Notes: generated by a model from the sequence alone, not told the origin. A stretch of 64,000 nucleotides of DNA from Vibrio penaeicida (GCF_002933855.1 NZ_BFAQ01000031.1:98494-162493), one strand, 5' to 3'; positions 16,042 through 25,135 are shown, counted from the stretch's first letter. A program made the numbers and translations.

Positions 16042-17055
16042 ATGTCTAGAACGAAAGTAATGTTGTCTGATAGACAGGGAAAGGAGCCAGCACAAAACAT
16101 GTGGAAATCACTTAAAGATACAGGAAAATTGTCTGCTTATTTTCCTTTGATTACCTTGTTGATTCTTGTCTTGCTGGTCAGTTTGTACGATTCAAACTTT
16201 ATTCGTATCCAGAATTTGTTGCAGCTCACCCAAGACATTTCAACGCTGTTTGTCATGGCTCTGGGAATGACCTTTGTTATATACATCGGTGGTATTGACC
16301 TGTCTTCCCAGTCTGTAGCCAGTATGACGACGGTAATCGTTACGCTTCTTTTGCCTACCTTCGGTGCAGGAGCGGCGTTAGCGGCTGTCGCTGTGGGGGG
16401 ATTGTTTGGTTTTATTTCTGGTTGGGTTCACGTTCGGTTTCGCATTGCCTCTTTTATTGCAACCCTCGCGATTGGTGGAATAGCCTATTCTACAGGGCAA
16501 GTGGTATCAGGTCAGCGTTCGGGCTATATGGATGCCGCAACGAGGAACGACAGCTTCGGTTGGATTGTCGGTAACACCGCAGGGATCCCACATGAAATTC
16601 TGGTCGCAGGAGTGTTGCTTTTGGTCTGTTTACTGATTGAAAAGCGCACCATTCTTGGTCGCAGTTTTAAAGCAGTTGGTGCTGGTGAATTAGCTGCGGT
16701 TGCCAGTGGGTTGCGAGTGAATCGAATTAAGATTGCGGCTTTCGCCCTTTCGGGAGCACTCGCAGCGTTTGCCGGAGTTATGCTGGCGGCGCGATTATCA
16801 GGAGGCTCACCAACCATGGCCGATCAATTTTTACTGCCAGCACTGGTCGCGGTTTTGATCGGAGGGACACCGCTTACAGGTGGTGTTGGTGGTGTTTTAA
16901 ATACCTTGATAGGCGCAATGATCGTAGCAGTTGTGCGAACCAGCATGACTTACCTTCATGTTCCTGCTCAAGCACAACAGATCTTCTTTGGTTTGGTACT
17001 AATCATCGCAATAGCTTTAACTATCGATAGAAGCAAAATTGATATACTGAAGTAA
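16042..17055 (+). CDS. Sugar ABC transporter permease (second, RbsC-like)
   Basis: A 337-residue multispanning protein with VIYIGGIDLSSQSVASM, an RIASFIATLAIGG segment and GGTPLTGGVGGVLNT, typical of ribose-type permeases. Compared with the first permease it has about 30 extra N-terminal residues before the first membrane span (FPLITLLILVLLVSLY). AAGGAAAACGG precedes the ATG at 16042; a possible internal start is the Met at residue 20. It ends the importer operon, followed by a strong hairpin. Confidence 0.92.
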   Translation: MSRTKVMLSDRQGKEPAQNMWKSLKDTGKLSAYFPLITLLILVLLVSLYDSNFIRIQNLLQLTQDISTLFVMALGMTFVIYIGGIDLSSQSVASMTTVIVTLLLPTFGAGAALAAVAVGGLFGFISGWVHVRFRIASFIATLAIGGIAYSTGQVVSGQRSGYMDAATRNDSFGWIVGNTAGIPHEILVAGVLLLVCLLIEKRTILGRSFKAVGAGELAAVASGLRVNRIKIAAFALSGALAAFAGVMLAARLSGGSPTMADQFLLPALVAVLIGGTPLTGGVGGVLNTLIGAMIVAVVRTSMTYLHVPAQAQQIFFGLVLIIAIALTIDRSKIDILK

Positions 17056-17085
17056 TGGAACCTTAGATTCTTATTATAATAATTT

Positions 17086-17118
17086 ATCAGGAAGGGACGT
17101 TCTTCCTGATTATTATTT
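17086..17118 (+). terminator. Terminator of the ABC importer operon
   Basis: Nine-base perfect stem ATCAGGAAG / CTTCCTGAT (17086-17094, 17102-17110), followed by TATTATTTT. It may also serve the convergent acetyltransferase gene. Confidence 0.7.
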
Positions 17119-17627
17119 TAATTCAGTGGTTTAGAGAGCTCTACATCATTAAGCACAACACCATTTAGCCTTTCTTTGTTCTGCTTTCCCGTTTCGACAA
17201 AGCCGTGTTTTCGGTAGAATTTCAAGGCTGAAATGTTTGTATCCAATGACCACAGTGTTATCTGATTCACCTTGTTACCAGTCAATCTCGACTTGCACTC
17301 AGACAGCAATTTTGTACCAATGCCTTTGTTGAAGTGATTTGGCAAAAGGTAGATGGAACTGATCTCTATACTTTGAGAAGAAAGGTCTGGCTGAATTTTT
17401 TCGAAAGAGATAAAACCAATCACTTTTTGATTTTCCTCGGCGACCAGTAAACTGGCGAGGCTTTCATTGATAACGTTTGTCCACAGTTTGGTTCGGCGTT
17501 CTATGGTTTGCGAGAGAATGTAATCTTCGGGTATGAGCCCACTGTAGGTTACTTGCCAAGAGGTGACGTGTATTTCAGCGATGCTTGGAACATCTTCTAG
17601 GTTGGCTTCCCGTATGGTTATCTTCAC
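17118..17627 (-). CDS. GNAT family N-acetyltransferase
   Basis: 169 residues with the Gcn5-related acetyltransferase fold: EIHVTSWQVTYSGLIPEDYI at the start, SSIYLLPNHFNKGIGTKLL with the acetyl-CoA-binding Q/RxxGxG-type loop, and LDTNISALKFYRKHGFVETG near the end. It should transfer an acetyl group to an unknown amine. It is convergent with the ABC importer operon and separate from it. Confidence 0.88.
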   Translation of the reverse strand: MKITIREANLEDVPSIAEIHVTSWQVTYSGLIPEDYILSQTIERRTKLWTNVINESLASLLVAEENQKVIGFISFEKIQPDLSSQSIEISSIYLLPNHFNKGIGTKLLSECKSRLTGNKVNQITLWSLDTNISALKFYRKHGFVETGKQNKERLNGVVLNDVELSKPLN

Positions 17628-17789
17628 TTACCGCTATCTCCTTGAAATATTACGAATCCTTATCAAATTGATATTACTGAAAATGACGGCTACTTGTTTA
17701 TCTATTTTGTTTCAAATGTTTTGATGCTTGACCCGACTATAAGATCAGTGTTCAAAATAAGTACCATGAGATATTGAAAAGGGCAGGAT

Positions 17790-18299
17790 ATGTTGACGGT
17801 GACACAGCTGGCACGAGAGTTTGGTATCTCGCGCGCCACGATTTTGTATTACGAACGAGAAGGGCTGCTTTCGCCTGCCAATCGCACGGATAATGGATAT
17901 CGGTGGTATGGCACAAAGGAAATCGAACGTTTAAAAGCGGTGACATCTTATCGTTCTTATGGTTTGCCAGTATCCAGTATTCGAGAGTTACTCGATCAGA
18001 AAGGTAAATCTCAAACGCAAATCCTAAAAGAGCACTTTTCGCAACTCGAAAAGGAAATTCAGACCTTAAGAAACCAGCAAAAAGCCATTGTTACGCTACT
18101 GCAGGAACCAGAAATGCTGAATGAGCAAGCAGTGACGAAAGAACGGTGGGTGCAGATTATGGAAGCCACAGGGTTTAATAAAAGTGACATGGTCACGTGG
18201 CATCAAAAGTTTGAAGAAATGGAACCGAGTGAGCATCATAAGTTTTTGCAGTCACTCGGTATCGATGACGAGGAAATACAGCGAATTCGTGACCTTTAA
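17790..18299 (+). CDS. MerR-family transcriptional regulator
   Basis: 169 residues. The N-terminal MerR winged helix is clear (TVTQLAREFGISRATILYYEREGLL, residues 3-27, then DNGYRWYG), followed by a coiled-coil region (LEKEIQTLRNQQKAIVTLL). The protein contains no cysteine, which argues against the metal- or redox-sensing branches. The C-terminal domain is short and unassigned. Its last 4 bases overlap the end of the convergent AraC-type gene. Confidence 0.88.
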   Translation: MLTVTQLAREFGISRATILYYEREGLLSPANRTDNGYRWYGTKEIERLKAVTSYRSYGLPVSSIRELLDQKGKSQTQILKEHFSQLEKEIQTLRNQQKAIVTLLQEPEMLNEQAVTKERWVQIMEATGFNKSDMVTWHQKFEEMEPSEHHKFLQSLGIDDEEIQRIRDL

Positions 18300-19291
18300 T
18301 GATACTGCTCGCGATAGCTTCCCGGCGATACACCTTTCCAGGTGGTGAATGCGCGAATAAAGGAATTGGCTTCCTGAAAACCCAGTAAGAACGAGATCTC
18401 ACCCAATGACATCTGGGATTTCTCCAAATAGTGATCCGCCAGTTCAGCACGAACCGACTGCAATACCGACTGGTAGCTTTCCGCCTCGGCGGTCAGTTTT
18501 CGCTGTAAAGTGCGTTTACTCATCGCCAGTTTTTCTGCGACAGTTTCAATGGCGCTGTTGCCGGCGGGCAAAGACTCCATCAACACTGCTTTAACGCGTT
18601 CAGCGGTGGTGGCAGTTGAATCCAGATCGATCAGTTTCTGGTTCAGGCTGGACTCAAAAAATGCCCACATGGCGGCGTTGGAAGTTATAAAAGGTTTCAG
18701 CCCATCTTCGGCTGAAAACTGAACTTGCACCTGTTCACCTTGAGCAAGCTTGCAACCAAAATACTCTTCATATTCCTGAACGCTTGGCGGCAGCTTGGGT
18801 AGAATGACCTTGGTGGGTTGCACTCGTTCACGAGTGGCTAACCTTGTGAGTTGAGTGAAAAACACCACTTCAGTTAACGCTAATGATTCTGGTAAAGCGC
18901 CAACGTGCCCATAACAACTGATGTTCAGGGTAGTGTGGGATTTTGAGAAATCCAGATCCAGAATCATGGGACCAATCAATGGCTTGTATTGCTGGATGCG
19001 TTTCAAAGCGGTATTAAGGTTTGGACTGCATATGGAGGCAAAAAGCGGTGGATCGAACGCCTCCACAGACAAGTACTTGGCAATAAGAAGAGGAAATGCT
19101 CTTTCGCCTGCCGCTTTGGCTAACCCTTCCCAGAGCTGGAAGTACTCCAGTGGCGTCAGTGTTGCGTTTGGGCGACTGAAAAGGTCCGCAGGTAAGCCCG
19201 AATACGCCAGCACTGTGGCAACGTCAATGCCCATGTCAGTAACCAGTACCTTCCAGGAAGGAGATACAACGAACTTGCTCGCTCTTTTCAT
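18296..19291 (-). CDS. AraC-family transcriptional regulator (Arabinose_bd/OruR type)
   Basis: 331 residues with an N-terminal effector domain of the Arabinose_bd type (LPADLFSRPNATLTPLEYFQLWEGLAKAAG) and a C-terminal AraC DNA-binding domain: ETVAEKLAMSKRTLQRKL as first helix-turn-helix and EISFLLGFQEANSFIRAF with WKGVSPGSYR as the second. The next gene upstream on the same strand is an SDR whose promoter carries two direct repeats with a 21-bp period, the usual footprint of AraC proteins. It is therefore the likely activator of that SDR. Confidence 0.9.
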   Translation of the reverse strand: MKRASKFVVSPSWKVLVTDMGIDVATVLAYSGLPADLFSRPNATLTPLEYFQLWEGLAKAAGERAFPLLIAKYLSVEAFDPPLFASICSPNLNTALKRIQQYKPLIGPMILDLDFSKSHTTLNISCYGHVGALPESLALTEVVFFTQLTRLATRERVQPTKVILPKLPPSVQEYEEYFGCKLAQGEQVQVQFSAEDGLKPFITSNAAMWAFFESSLNQKLIDLDSTATTAERVKAVLMESLPAGNSAIETVAEKLAMSKRTLQRKLTAEAESYQSVLQSVRAELADHYLEKSQMSLGEISFLLGFQEANSFIRAFTTWKGVSPGSYREQYH

Positions 19292-19323
19292 TGGTTGTTT
19301 TCTCTTTTATTGATGGTGTTGTA

Positions 19324-20103
19324 TTAAGCAGTCTTTTCCATGGTTTTACGCGATAGCTTCAATACTGTTTTACGTGGCAAAAATGGGGTGATCCAATTTA
19401 GCATAAACTTAAGCCCCCCCTCATTAAATGCCACTAGTTCACCTTTTTCCATCGCGGTGTAACCACATTCCGCGACTGAACGAGGTGACTTAGCATTCTT
19501 GAATACGTCCACACCTTCAAGATCTCCCGCCGCAACAAAACCAGTTGCAACTGGACCTGGGCAAAGCGCGGTTATGGTAACTTGGGTGTCTGCAAGTTCT
19601 TCGGCTAACGCTTGCGAGAACGACGTCACGAAGGCTTTTGTTGCGTAATAGACCGCCTGAAGTGGTCCGGGAATAAAGGATGCAGTGGAAGAAACGTTCA
19701 GGATTTGCCCTTTGTTACGCTCTACCATGCCTTTTAGGTACAGATGACTGAGGTTCATCAGTGTGGTGATGTTGACCTGAACCATCGCTTGTTCAGCCGT
19801 GAGATCTCGCTCATGGAAAAGTCCGTGACCACCAAAACCGGCGTTGTTGATTAAGGTATCGATCTGCAACCCCAGAGATTCTGTCTGCTCAAAAACCTTG
19901 TTAGCAGCATCTGGTTGAGACAGGTCTTCGGCAATCACATGCACCTCAACTTTGTGGTTCTGTTTGAGTTCAGAGGCGAGGTTTTCTAGTTTGTCTTTGG
20001 AGCGAGCCACCAAAACGACATTGCCACCTTTTTCCGCGTGAATTTTCGCGAACTCTAAACCGATACCGCCAGATGCGCCTGTGATAAGTGCTGTGTTTGC
20101 CAT
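19324..20103 (-). CDS. Short-chain dehydrogenase/reductase (DltE-like)
   Basis: 259 residues, classical SDR layout: TGASGGIG at 8-15, NNAGFGGHG, catalytic Ser (NVSSTASF) and YYATK. ARSKD after the second strand, with Arg, suggests NADP(H). The C-terminus has a basic, hydrophobic tail (WITPFLPRKTVLKLSRK) often found in SDRs acting on lipids. It is co-directional with the AraC gene downstream (32-base gap) and probably under its control. Confidence 0.88.
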   Translation of the reverse strand: MANTALITGASGGIGLEFAKIHAEKGGNVVLVARSKDKLENLASELKQNHKVEVHVIAEDLSQPDAANKVFEQTESLGLQIDTLINNAGFGGHGLFHERDLTAEQAMVQVNITTLMNLSHLYLKGMVERNKGQILNVSSTASFIPGPLQAVYYATKAFVTSFSQALAEELADTQVTITALCPGPVATGFVAAGDLEGVDVFKNAKSPRSVAECGYTAMEKGELVAFNEGGLKFMLNWITPFLPRKTVLKLSRKTMEKTA

Positions 20104-20218
20104 GATGCGTTCCCTAAGTTGAATACGATGAATGTTGGTGTAGTTCCAAGTTACCTCAAGACGCTAAGTGCTGCTTCTTCAGGTGACTTGGGTATATCTT
20201 AGCCATTCCAATCGCGCC

Positions 20219-20260
20219 ACTCACTAGCGAAAGGCGACAACTCACTAGCAAATGGCGCAA
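20219..20260 (-). promoter_or_regulatory. Two 21-bp direct repeats upstream of the SDR: AraC-type operator
   Basis: ACTCACTAGC begins at 20219 and again at 20240, each followed by (G/A)AA(A/T)GGCG. The period is exactly 21 bp, i.e. two helical turns, as AraC-family dimers require. It lies 115-155 bases upstream of the SDR start. Confidence 0.6.
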
Positions 20261-20294
20261 CTTAGACATGAAATGATGAAATTGAAGGAGAGAG

Positions 20295-20978
20295 CTAAAG
20301 GGTTGTAGGTTCGCTATTCATTAACTTTATTGATGCAGAGGGGATTAGTGGTGCGTCGGTTTTATTCTGGACATCTTCAAAGTTAATACCTTCTGCAATT
20401 TCAGTCATCGTAATACCTTGGGAGGTGACTTCAAATACGCCTAATTCCGTCACAATCAAATTTACCTGATTGACCGCGGTGAGCGGTAATGTGCAGTTTT
20501 TGAGTATTTTAGGTTTTCCCTTGGCGGTATGTTCCATCGCAATGATGACTTTCTTGGCCCCGACGACTAAATCCATCGCGCCGCCCATGCCTGGAACCAT
20601 TTTCCCCGGCACGATCCAGTTAGCAAGGTTGCCTTGCTGGTCAACTTCCAGAGCACCTAACACGGTGGCATCGACGTGACCGCCACGAATAATCGCGAAG
20701 GAATCGGCGCTATTGAAATAGCATGCGCCATTGATCGCGGTGATTGACTGAGCACCCGCATTGACTAAATCAGGATCAACGTTGGTGTCGTTAGCCATTT
20801 CCCCTATACCAAGAAGCCCGTTTTCTGCTTGAAGCAATACCTCTATGTCATCACTGACTTCGTTTGCTACTAATGTGGGAAGGCCGATACCTAGGTTTAC
20901 CACATCCCCATCGGCAAACTCTTGTGCGACGCGCTTGGCTATGCGTTGTCTTATCTCGGCTTTGGTCAAACGGGTCAT
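20295..20978 (-). CDS. 3-oxoacid (acetoacetate/butyrate) CoA-transferase subunit B
   Basis: 227 residues, the AtoA/ScoB-type subunit. VNLGIGLPTLVANEV at the N-terminus, LQAENGLLGIGE with the catalytic Glu (in the ENG motif) and KMVPGMGGAMDLVVGAKKVI are family hallmarks. With subunit A it transfers CoA between acetyl-CoA or succinyl-CoA and a 3-oxoacid. Its start overlaps the stop of subunit A by 4 bases. Confidence 0.93.
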   Translation of the reverse strand: MTRLTKAEIRQRIAKRVAQEFADGDVVNLGIGLPTLVANEVSDDIEVLLQAENGLLGIGEMANDTNVDPDLVNAGAQSITAINGACYFNSADSFAIIRGGHVDATVLGALEVDQQGNLANWIVPGKMVPGMGGAMDLVVGAKKVIIAMEHTAKGKPKILKNCTLPLTAVNQVNLIVTELGVFEVTSQGITMTEIAEGINFEDVQNKTDAPLIPSASIKLMNSEPTTL

Positions 20979-21634
20979 GATAGAGATCCTTTCTGGTAGA
21001 TGTGGTCGACATATAAGCTTGGGGTGTGGATGGCTTCTGGTTGGATTTCGCCGACATCGACGATCTCTATCGCTTCAACAATTACGGTCTCGGCAGCAGT
21101 TGCCATAATGGGGTTAAAGTTCTGAGTGGTTTTGTTGTAAAACACATTGCCTTTCTTATCGACTTTTGAACCCCGAATCAGCGCGAGATCAGCTTTTAGC
21201 GGCTTTTCCAGCAGGAAAGGGACATCATCAATCACAACGGTTTGCTTCCCTTCTGCTACTATGGTGCCCAAGCCTGTAGGGGTAAGCACACCGCCTAAGC
21301 CCGCACCACCTGCACGAATGCGTTCAGCCAATGTGCCTTGCGGAACTAGCTCCACATCCAGCTCACCTGCATTCATTTGAGCGCCCGTTTCGGGGTTTAA
21401 CCCAATGTGTGAAGCGTAAAGTTTTTTTACACGCTTCTCGGCAATTAATCGGCTCACACCGTGTTCGGGGTAAGCGGTGTCGGTGCTGATTAATGTGATG
21501 TCTTTAATGTCATTTTCAATCAATAAATCAATTAACCCCTCCGGTGCGCCAGTCGACATAAAACCGCCAATCATAATCGTCATGTCATCTTTTAGGAGAG
21601 AGGCAACGCCTGCTTTTTCTATTTTTTTCTTCAT
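20975..21634 (-). CDS. 3-oxoacid (acetoacetate/butyrate) CoA-transferase subunit A
   Basis: 219 residues, AtoD/ScoA-type: MTIMIGGFMSTGAPEGLIDLL near the start, ELVPQGTLAERIRAGGAGLGG with the glycine-rich loop, and the end IEIVDVGEIQPEAIHTPSLYVD. It pairs with the downstream subunit B and sits 5 bases after the thiolase gene, giving the order thiolase, A, B, for activation and cleavage of short-chain 3-oxoacids. Confidence 0.93.
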   Translation of the reverse strand: MKKKIEKAGVASLLKDDMTIMIGGFMSTGAPEGLIDLLIENDIKDITLISTDTAYPEHGVSRLIAEKRVKKLYASHIGLNPETGAQMNAGELDVELVPQGTLAERIRAGGAGLGGVLTPTGLGTIVAEGKQTVVIDDVPFLLEKPLKADLALIRGSKVDKKGNVFYNKTTQNFNPIMATAAETVIVEAIEIVDVGEIQPEAIHTPSLYVDHIYQKGSLS

Positions 21635-21639
21635 GATAG

Positions 21640-22851
21640 CTATGCCTCAATGCGCTTTAAAATGACAGCGGTCCCCATGCCACCGCCAATACACAAAGAC
21701 GCCAAGCCAATGTTTGCCTTGGAGCGATTGAGCTCGTAGACCAGCGTAGTCACTACTCGGTTGCCGGAAGCTCCAATTGGGTGCCCTAGCGCAATTGCAC
21801 CACCGTTAGCATTACTGCGTTCAAGAATCCAATCTTGGGATACATTGTGTTGCTCGCTAAGCTGCTTGATCACACCAAGAGATTGCGCGGCAAACGCTTC
21901 GTTAAGCTCAAAACAGTCAACTTGGTTAAGGCTCATATGCGCTTTCTTAAGCGTGTTGGCAATGGCATTGACTGGACCAAGCCCCATGATTTCTGGCTCA
22001 ATGCCTGCTTGACCATATTCAACAAGCTCAGCTAATGGTGTGAGCCCCAATTGCTTAACGGCAGTTTCACTCGCCAGTAATATTGCGGACGCTCCGTCGT
22101 TGATGCCAGACGCGTTACCAGCGGTGACAGAACCGGATTTGCTAAAGGCAGGGCGCAGTGCTTGCAGTTGTTCTAATGTGCAGTCGCGTTTGGGGAATTC
22201 ATCTTGTGCAACAACAATGTCTTTGCGGCGTGTAGTTACGGTTATCGGTGCGATTTCTTGTTCAAATCTGCCTTCATCCTGAGCGCGAACGGCTTTATGT
22301 TGGCTCTGGAGTGCGTATTGGTCTTGCTGTTCGCGAGAAAGGTTCAGCTTCTCGACAATGTTTTCCGCGGTGATGCCCATAGGGTATTGGTGGAACGCAT
22401 CCGTGAGCCCGTCATGCATGATGGTATCCACCATGGTTTGATTGCCTATTCTGTGCCCACGGCGGTTATCACCAGAAACAACAAACCCAGCGTTAGACAT
22501 GCTTTCCATACCACAGGTCATGACGACTTGTGCGTCGCCTGCTCGGATGTGGCTGGCTGCATCGGTAATTGCCTTCATTCCACTGCCGCAAATCATATTA
22601 AGCGTGTAAGCGGGTACAGACGAAGGTATGCCTGCCTTAATGGAAGCCTGCCTGCCCGGTCCCATTCCACTTCCGGCGGAAAGCACGTTGCCGACGATCA
22701 CCTCATCGATATTCTCGGGAGCGATATTGGATTGCGTGATAGCGGCTTTGATCGCATGAGCACCAAGCTCCACCGCGCTGAGTGGCGACAGACTACCATT
22801 GAAATTTCCAATAGGAGTACGTTTTGCTGCAACGATATAAATAGCTTCCAT
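21640..22851 (-). CDS. Acetyl-CoA C-acetyltransferase (thiolase)
   Basis: 403 residues, thiolase II. NMICGSGMKAI contains the nucleophilic Cys at about 88, NANGGAIALGHPIGASG the active-site His, and LASLCIGGGMGTAVIL the second Cys near the C-terminus. It splits acetoacetyl-CoA into two acetyl-CoA. It is the first gene of the thiolase/CoA-transferase operon; a near-perfect palindrome (22933-22954) lies about 80 bases upstream. A long plus-strand ORF opposite it is a shadow. Confidence 0.95.
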   Translation of the reverse strand: MEAIYIVAAKRTPIGNFNGSLSPLSAVELGAHAIKAAITQSNIAPENIDEVIVGNVLSAGSGMGPGRQASIKAGIPSSVPAYTLNMICGSGMKAITDAASHIRAGDAQVVMTCGMESMSNAGFVVSGDNRRGHRIGNQTMVDTIMHDGLTDAFHQYPMGITAENIVEKLNLSREQQDQYALQSQHKAVRAQDEGRFEQEIAPITVTTRRKDIVVAQDEFPKRDCTLEQLQALRPAFSKSGSVTAGNASGINDGASAILLASETAVKQLGLTPLAELVEYGQAGIEPEIMGLGPVNAIANTLKKAHMSLNQVDCFELNEAFAAQSLGVIKQLSEQHNVSQDWILERSNANGGAIALGHPIGASGNRVVTTLVYELNRSKANIGLASLCIGGGMGTAVILKRIEA

Positions 22852-22932
22852 CTGCTTACTCTTATTCCTGAATACATAAATCTCAGTGTATGAAAGAACG
22901 GACTGGAGGTGTTATAAGCAGAAATTCAAAGC

Positions 22933-22954
22933 CACTTTGCATATTTGCAAAGTG
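22933..22954. promoter_or_regulatory. Palindrome CACTTTGCA / TGCAAAGTG upstream of thiolase operon
   Basis: Nine-base perfect arms (22933-22941 and 22946-22954) around TATT. Its position in the promoter region suggests a dimeric repressor site, possibly TetR- or PhaR-like; no regulator can be named. Confidence 0.45.
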
Positions 22955-23074
22955 AAGTACCAAAGTAGGATGTGACAAGGCAGAATATCTTTTTTCAAAA
23001 TTGAGGAGTAATGAGTTGAAAGGGATTCGAACAAATGCAGAGCATGGGGAAATTAAGAATGGAGCGTGCGCTTT

Positions 23075-24226
23075 ATGATGTCATTGTCCCAATCTCAAGC
23101 CCGAAAACTAGCGCTACTTTCTCAAGGGTTGCCGCCCAAGTCCCCTAAGTCTCACTCCACGTCACACACATTAAACGTGATTGAGCAGCTTGGTTACATT
23201 CAGATAGATACCATTTCAGTGGTACAGCGGGCGCATCACCATGTTTTATGGAGTCGCAACCCCAAATACCAACCTGATCATCTTGAAAAGCTTGTCGCTG
23301 AAAATAAAGTGTTGGAGTACTGGTCGCACGCCGCCTCTTTTCTTCCTATGAAGAATTTTCGTTACACCTTACCTCGTAAAATAGCCATCAAATCTGGCCA
23401 ACAAGAGCATTGGTACAAGAAAGATCCCAAGCTAATGAATCACGTTATGAAACGTATTGAGGAAGAGGGACCACTACTCGCTAAAGATTTTGACTCAAAA
23501 GGCAAAAAAATTAATGGCTGGGGAACGAAACCTGCCAAACGTGCTTTGGAATACCTGTTTATGCAGGGAGATTTGATGATCCCTGAACGTCGCGGTTTCC
23601 AGAAAGTGTACGACTTAACCGAGCGTGTACTGACGCCGGAAATCGATACCTCTGTGCCTACCTCGCAAGATCATGCGCAATTTTTGGTACTCTGCTATTT
23701 GAGAGCGCATGGGCTTGGAACGCTTACTGAAATGATCTATTTGCTCAAAGATGTGAAAGCCAATGTGACTCAAGCACTCCGTGATTTATGCGATGAAGGC
23801 ACAATTGTTGAAGTAGAAGTTCAAGGGAATGGTTACTGGGCGCTTTCGGAATCTTTGTCTTTATTGGATACACGCCTGAATCGTAAACGAGCAAAAATTC
23901 TTTCACCGTTTGATAACCTTCTTATTCAAAGAAAGCGAGCCAGTGCATTCTTCAATTTTGATTACTTAATCGAATGTTATGTGCCTGAAGCAAAACGCCA
24001 ATTTGGCTACTTTTGTTTGCCCATTTTATGGAATGGTGAATTAGTCGCAAGGGCGGATTGTAAGGTGGATAAAGGCACCTCTACGTTGAATGTGAGCCAT
24101 TTATTTATAGAGGCTTCACTGAGAAAGAAATCGGAATTCTTAGAGGCATTAGAACAAGAACTCATGGATTTCAGTGTATTTAATCAGTGTGAAAAGTATG
24201 AAATCCTTAAGATCTCTGAGCGCTGA
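23075..24226 (+). CDS. YcaQ/AlkZ-like winged-helix DNA glycosylase
   Basis: 383 residues, HTH_42 superfamily. The N-terminal LGYIQIDTISVVQRAHHHVLW carries a Q-I-D triad near residue 43, matching the QxD catalytic motif I recall for the YcaQ (AlkX) branch that unhooks DNA crosslinks; LSPFDNLLIQRKR and FGYFCLPILWNGELVARADCKVD in the C-terminal half are further family signatures. ATG 23075 has GGAG 10 bases upstream, better than GTG 23066. It is convergent with the LysR gene and probably independent. Confidence 0.85.
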   Translation: MMSLSQSQARKLALLSQGLPPKSPKSHSTSHTLNVIEQLGYIQIDTISVVQRAHHHVLWSRNPKYQPDHLEKLVAENKVLEYWSHAASFLPMKNFRYTLPRKIAIKSGQQEHWYKKDPKLMNHVMKRIEEEGPLLAKDFDSKGKKINGWGTKPAKRALEYLFMQGDLMIPERRGFQKVYDLTERVLTPEIDTSVPTSQDHAQFLVLCYLRAHGLGTLTEMIYLLKDVKANVTQALRDLCDEGTIVEVEVQGNGYWALSESLSLLDTRLNRKRAKILSPFDNLLIQRKRASAFFNFDYLIECYVPEAKRQFGYFCLPILWNGELVARADCKVDKGTSTLNVSHLFIEASLRKKSEFLEALEQELMDFSVFNQCEKYEILKISER

Positions 24227-24247
24227 CCACTGCTCGCTCTATGTGCA

Positions 24248-25135
24248 TTATTCCAGCAAGAATGTCTTAAACTGCTTCGCTGCAGGAGAGGCTTTATTTT
24301 GTGGCTGGTAGAACAAGTTGAGGCTCCACAAACTTGTGTCGTATTCACTTAAAAGTTGGATGAGCTGTTGGTTTTCAAGGGGATTTTTTACAATGAATTC
24401 GGGCAGATAGGCAATTCCTGCCCCTTTTAATGCTCCTTGGAGAAGCAAGTCACTGTCGTTCACTTCTAGTGATTTAGGTACTTTCACAATTAGAGTTTCG
24501 TCGTCCTTCTTGAATATCCAATCGTTACTGCCCGTTAAAGTGGTCGCGAATAAGCATTGGTGCAAGGTGATGTCGGTAGGAGTCTCTGGTTTACCGTTTT
24601 GTGCAAGATACTCTGGTGAGGCAACGGCGACAAAGGGTTCAGAAATCAGCTCTCGGCGAACTAGGTGGACGTCTCGGTCTCGATAACCTTGGTAATGAGC
24701 GTTGGCACTGATGATCAAATCGGCTCTGTCGGAATGGTCGAGCGCCCATGGTGTCACCGTAAGATTGAATGTGACTTTAGGGTGAGATTTCATGTAATCA
24801 GAAATCTTGTCCATCAGAAAATTATTGGCATACGCGGGGGTACAAGCGATGTTAATGTGCCCGTTATTCTCGCTTTGAAATCCTTCTAGTTTTCGGCGTA
24901 TTTGGTCGCTGCTATCCACTATCGGAGCAAACTCATCAAACAGGGTTTGCCCTGCAGGCGTTGGGGTAAGAAGCCGGTTAGAGCGGTGGCAAAGCGTCAT
25001 ACCAAAATGCTGCTCCAATTCTTGCAACCAACGGCTACCTGCTGAAACAGAAAGTTCAAACTCCCTTGCCGCAGCTGAAATAGAGCCCGTTCGAATCACC
25101 GAAACAAAAAACGCCATTTTATCGAGCATATCCAT
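24248..25135 (-). CDS. LysR-family transcriptional regulator
   Basis: 295 residues with the N-terminal LysR helix-turn-helix (FFVSVIRTGSISAAAREFELSVSAGSRWLQELEQHFGM-type pattern, residues 9-46) and a C-terminal effector domain (HINIACTPAYANNFL..., LLQGALKGAGIAYLPEF). It is of the CrgA/AaeR-like group that often regulates neighbouring genes, but neither neighbour is an obvious target. A single transcript seems likely. Confidence 0.9.
   Translation of the reverse strand: MDMLDKMAFFVSVIRTGSISAAAREFELSVSAGSRWLQELEQHFGMTLCHRSNRLLTPTPAGQTLFDEFAPIVDSSDQIRRKLEGFQSENNGHINIACTPAYANNFLMDKISDYMKSHPKVTFNLTVTPWALDHSDRADLIISANAHYQGYRDRDVHLVRRELISEPFVAVASPEYLAQNGKPETPTDITLHQCLFATTLTGSNDWIFKKDDETLIVKVPKSLEVNDSDLLLQGALKGAGIAYLPEFIVKNPLENQQLIQLLSEYDTSLWSLNLFYQPQNKASPAAKQFKTFLLE

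Noticed and set aside
22204..22893. A 229-residue plus-strand ORF opposite the thiolase gene
   Set aside because: It lies wholly antisense to a clear thiolase, has no domain and no ribosome-binding site.
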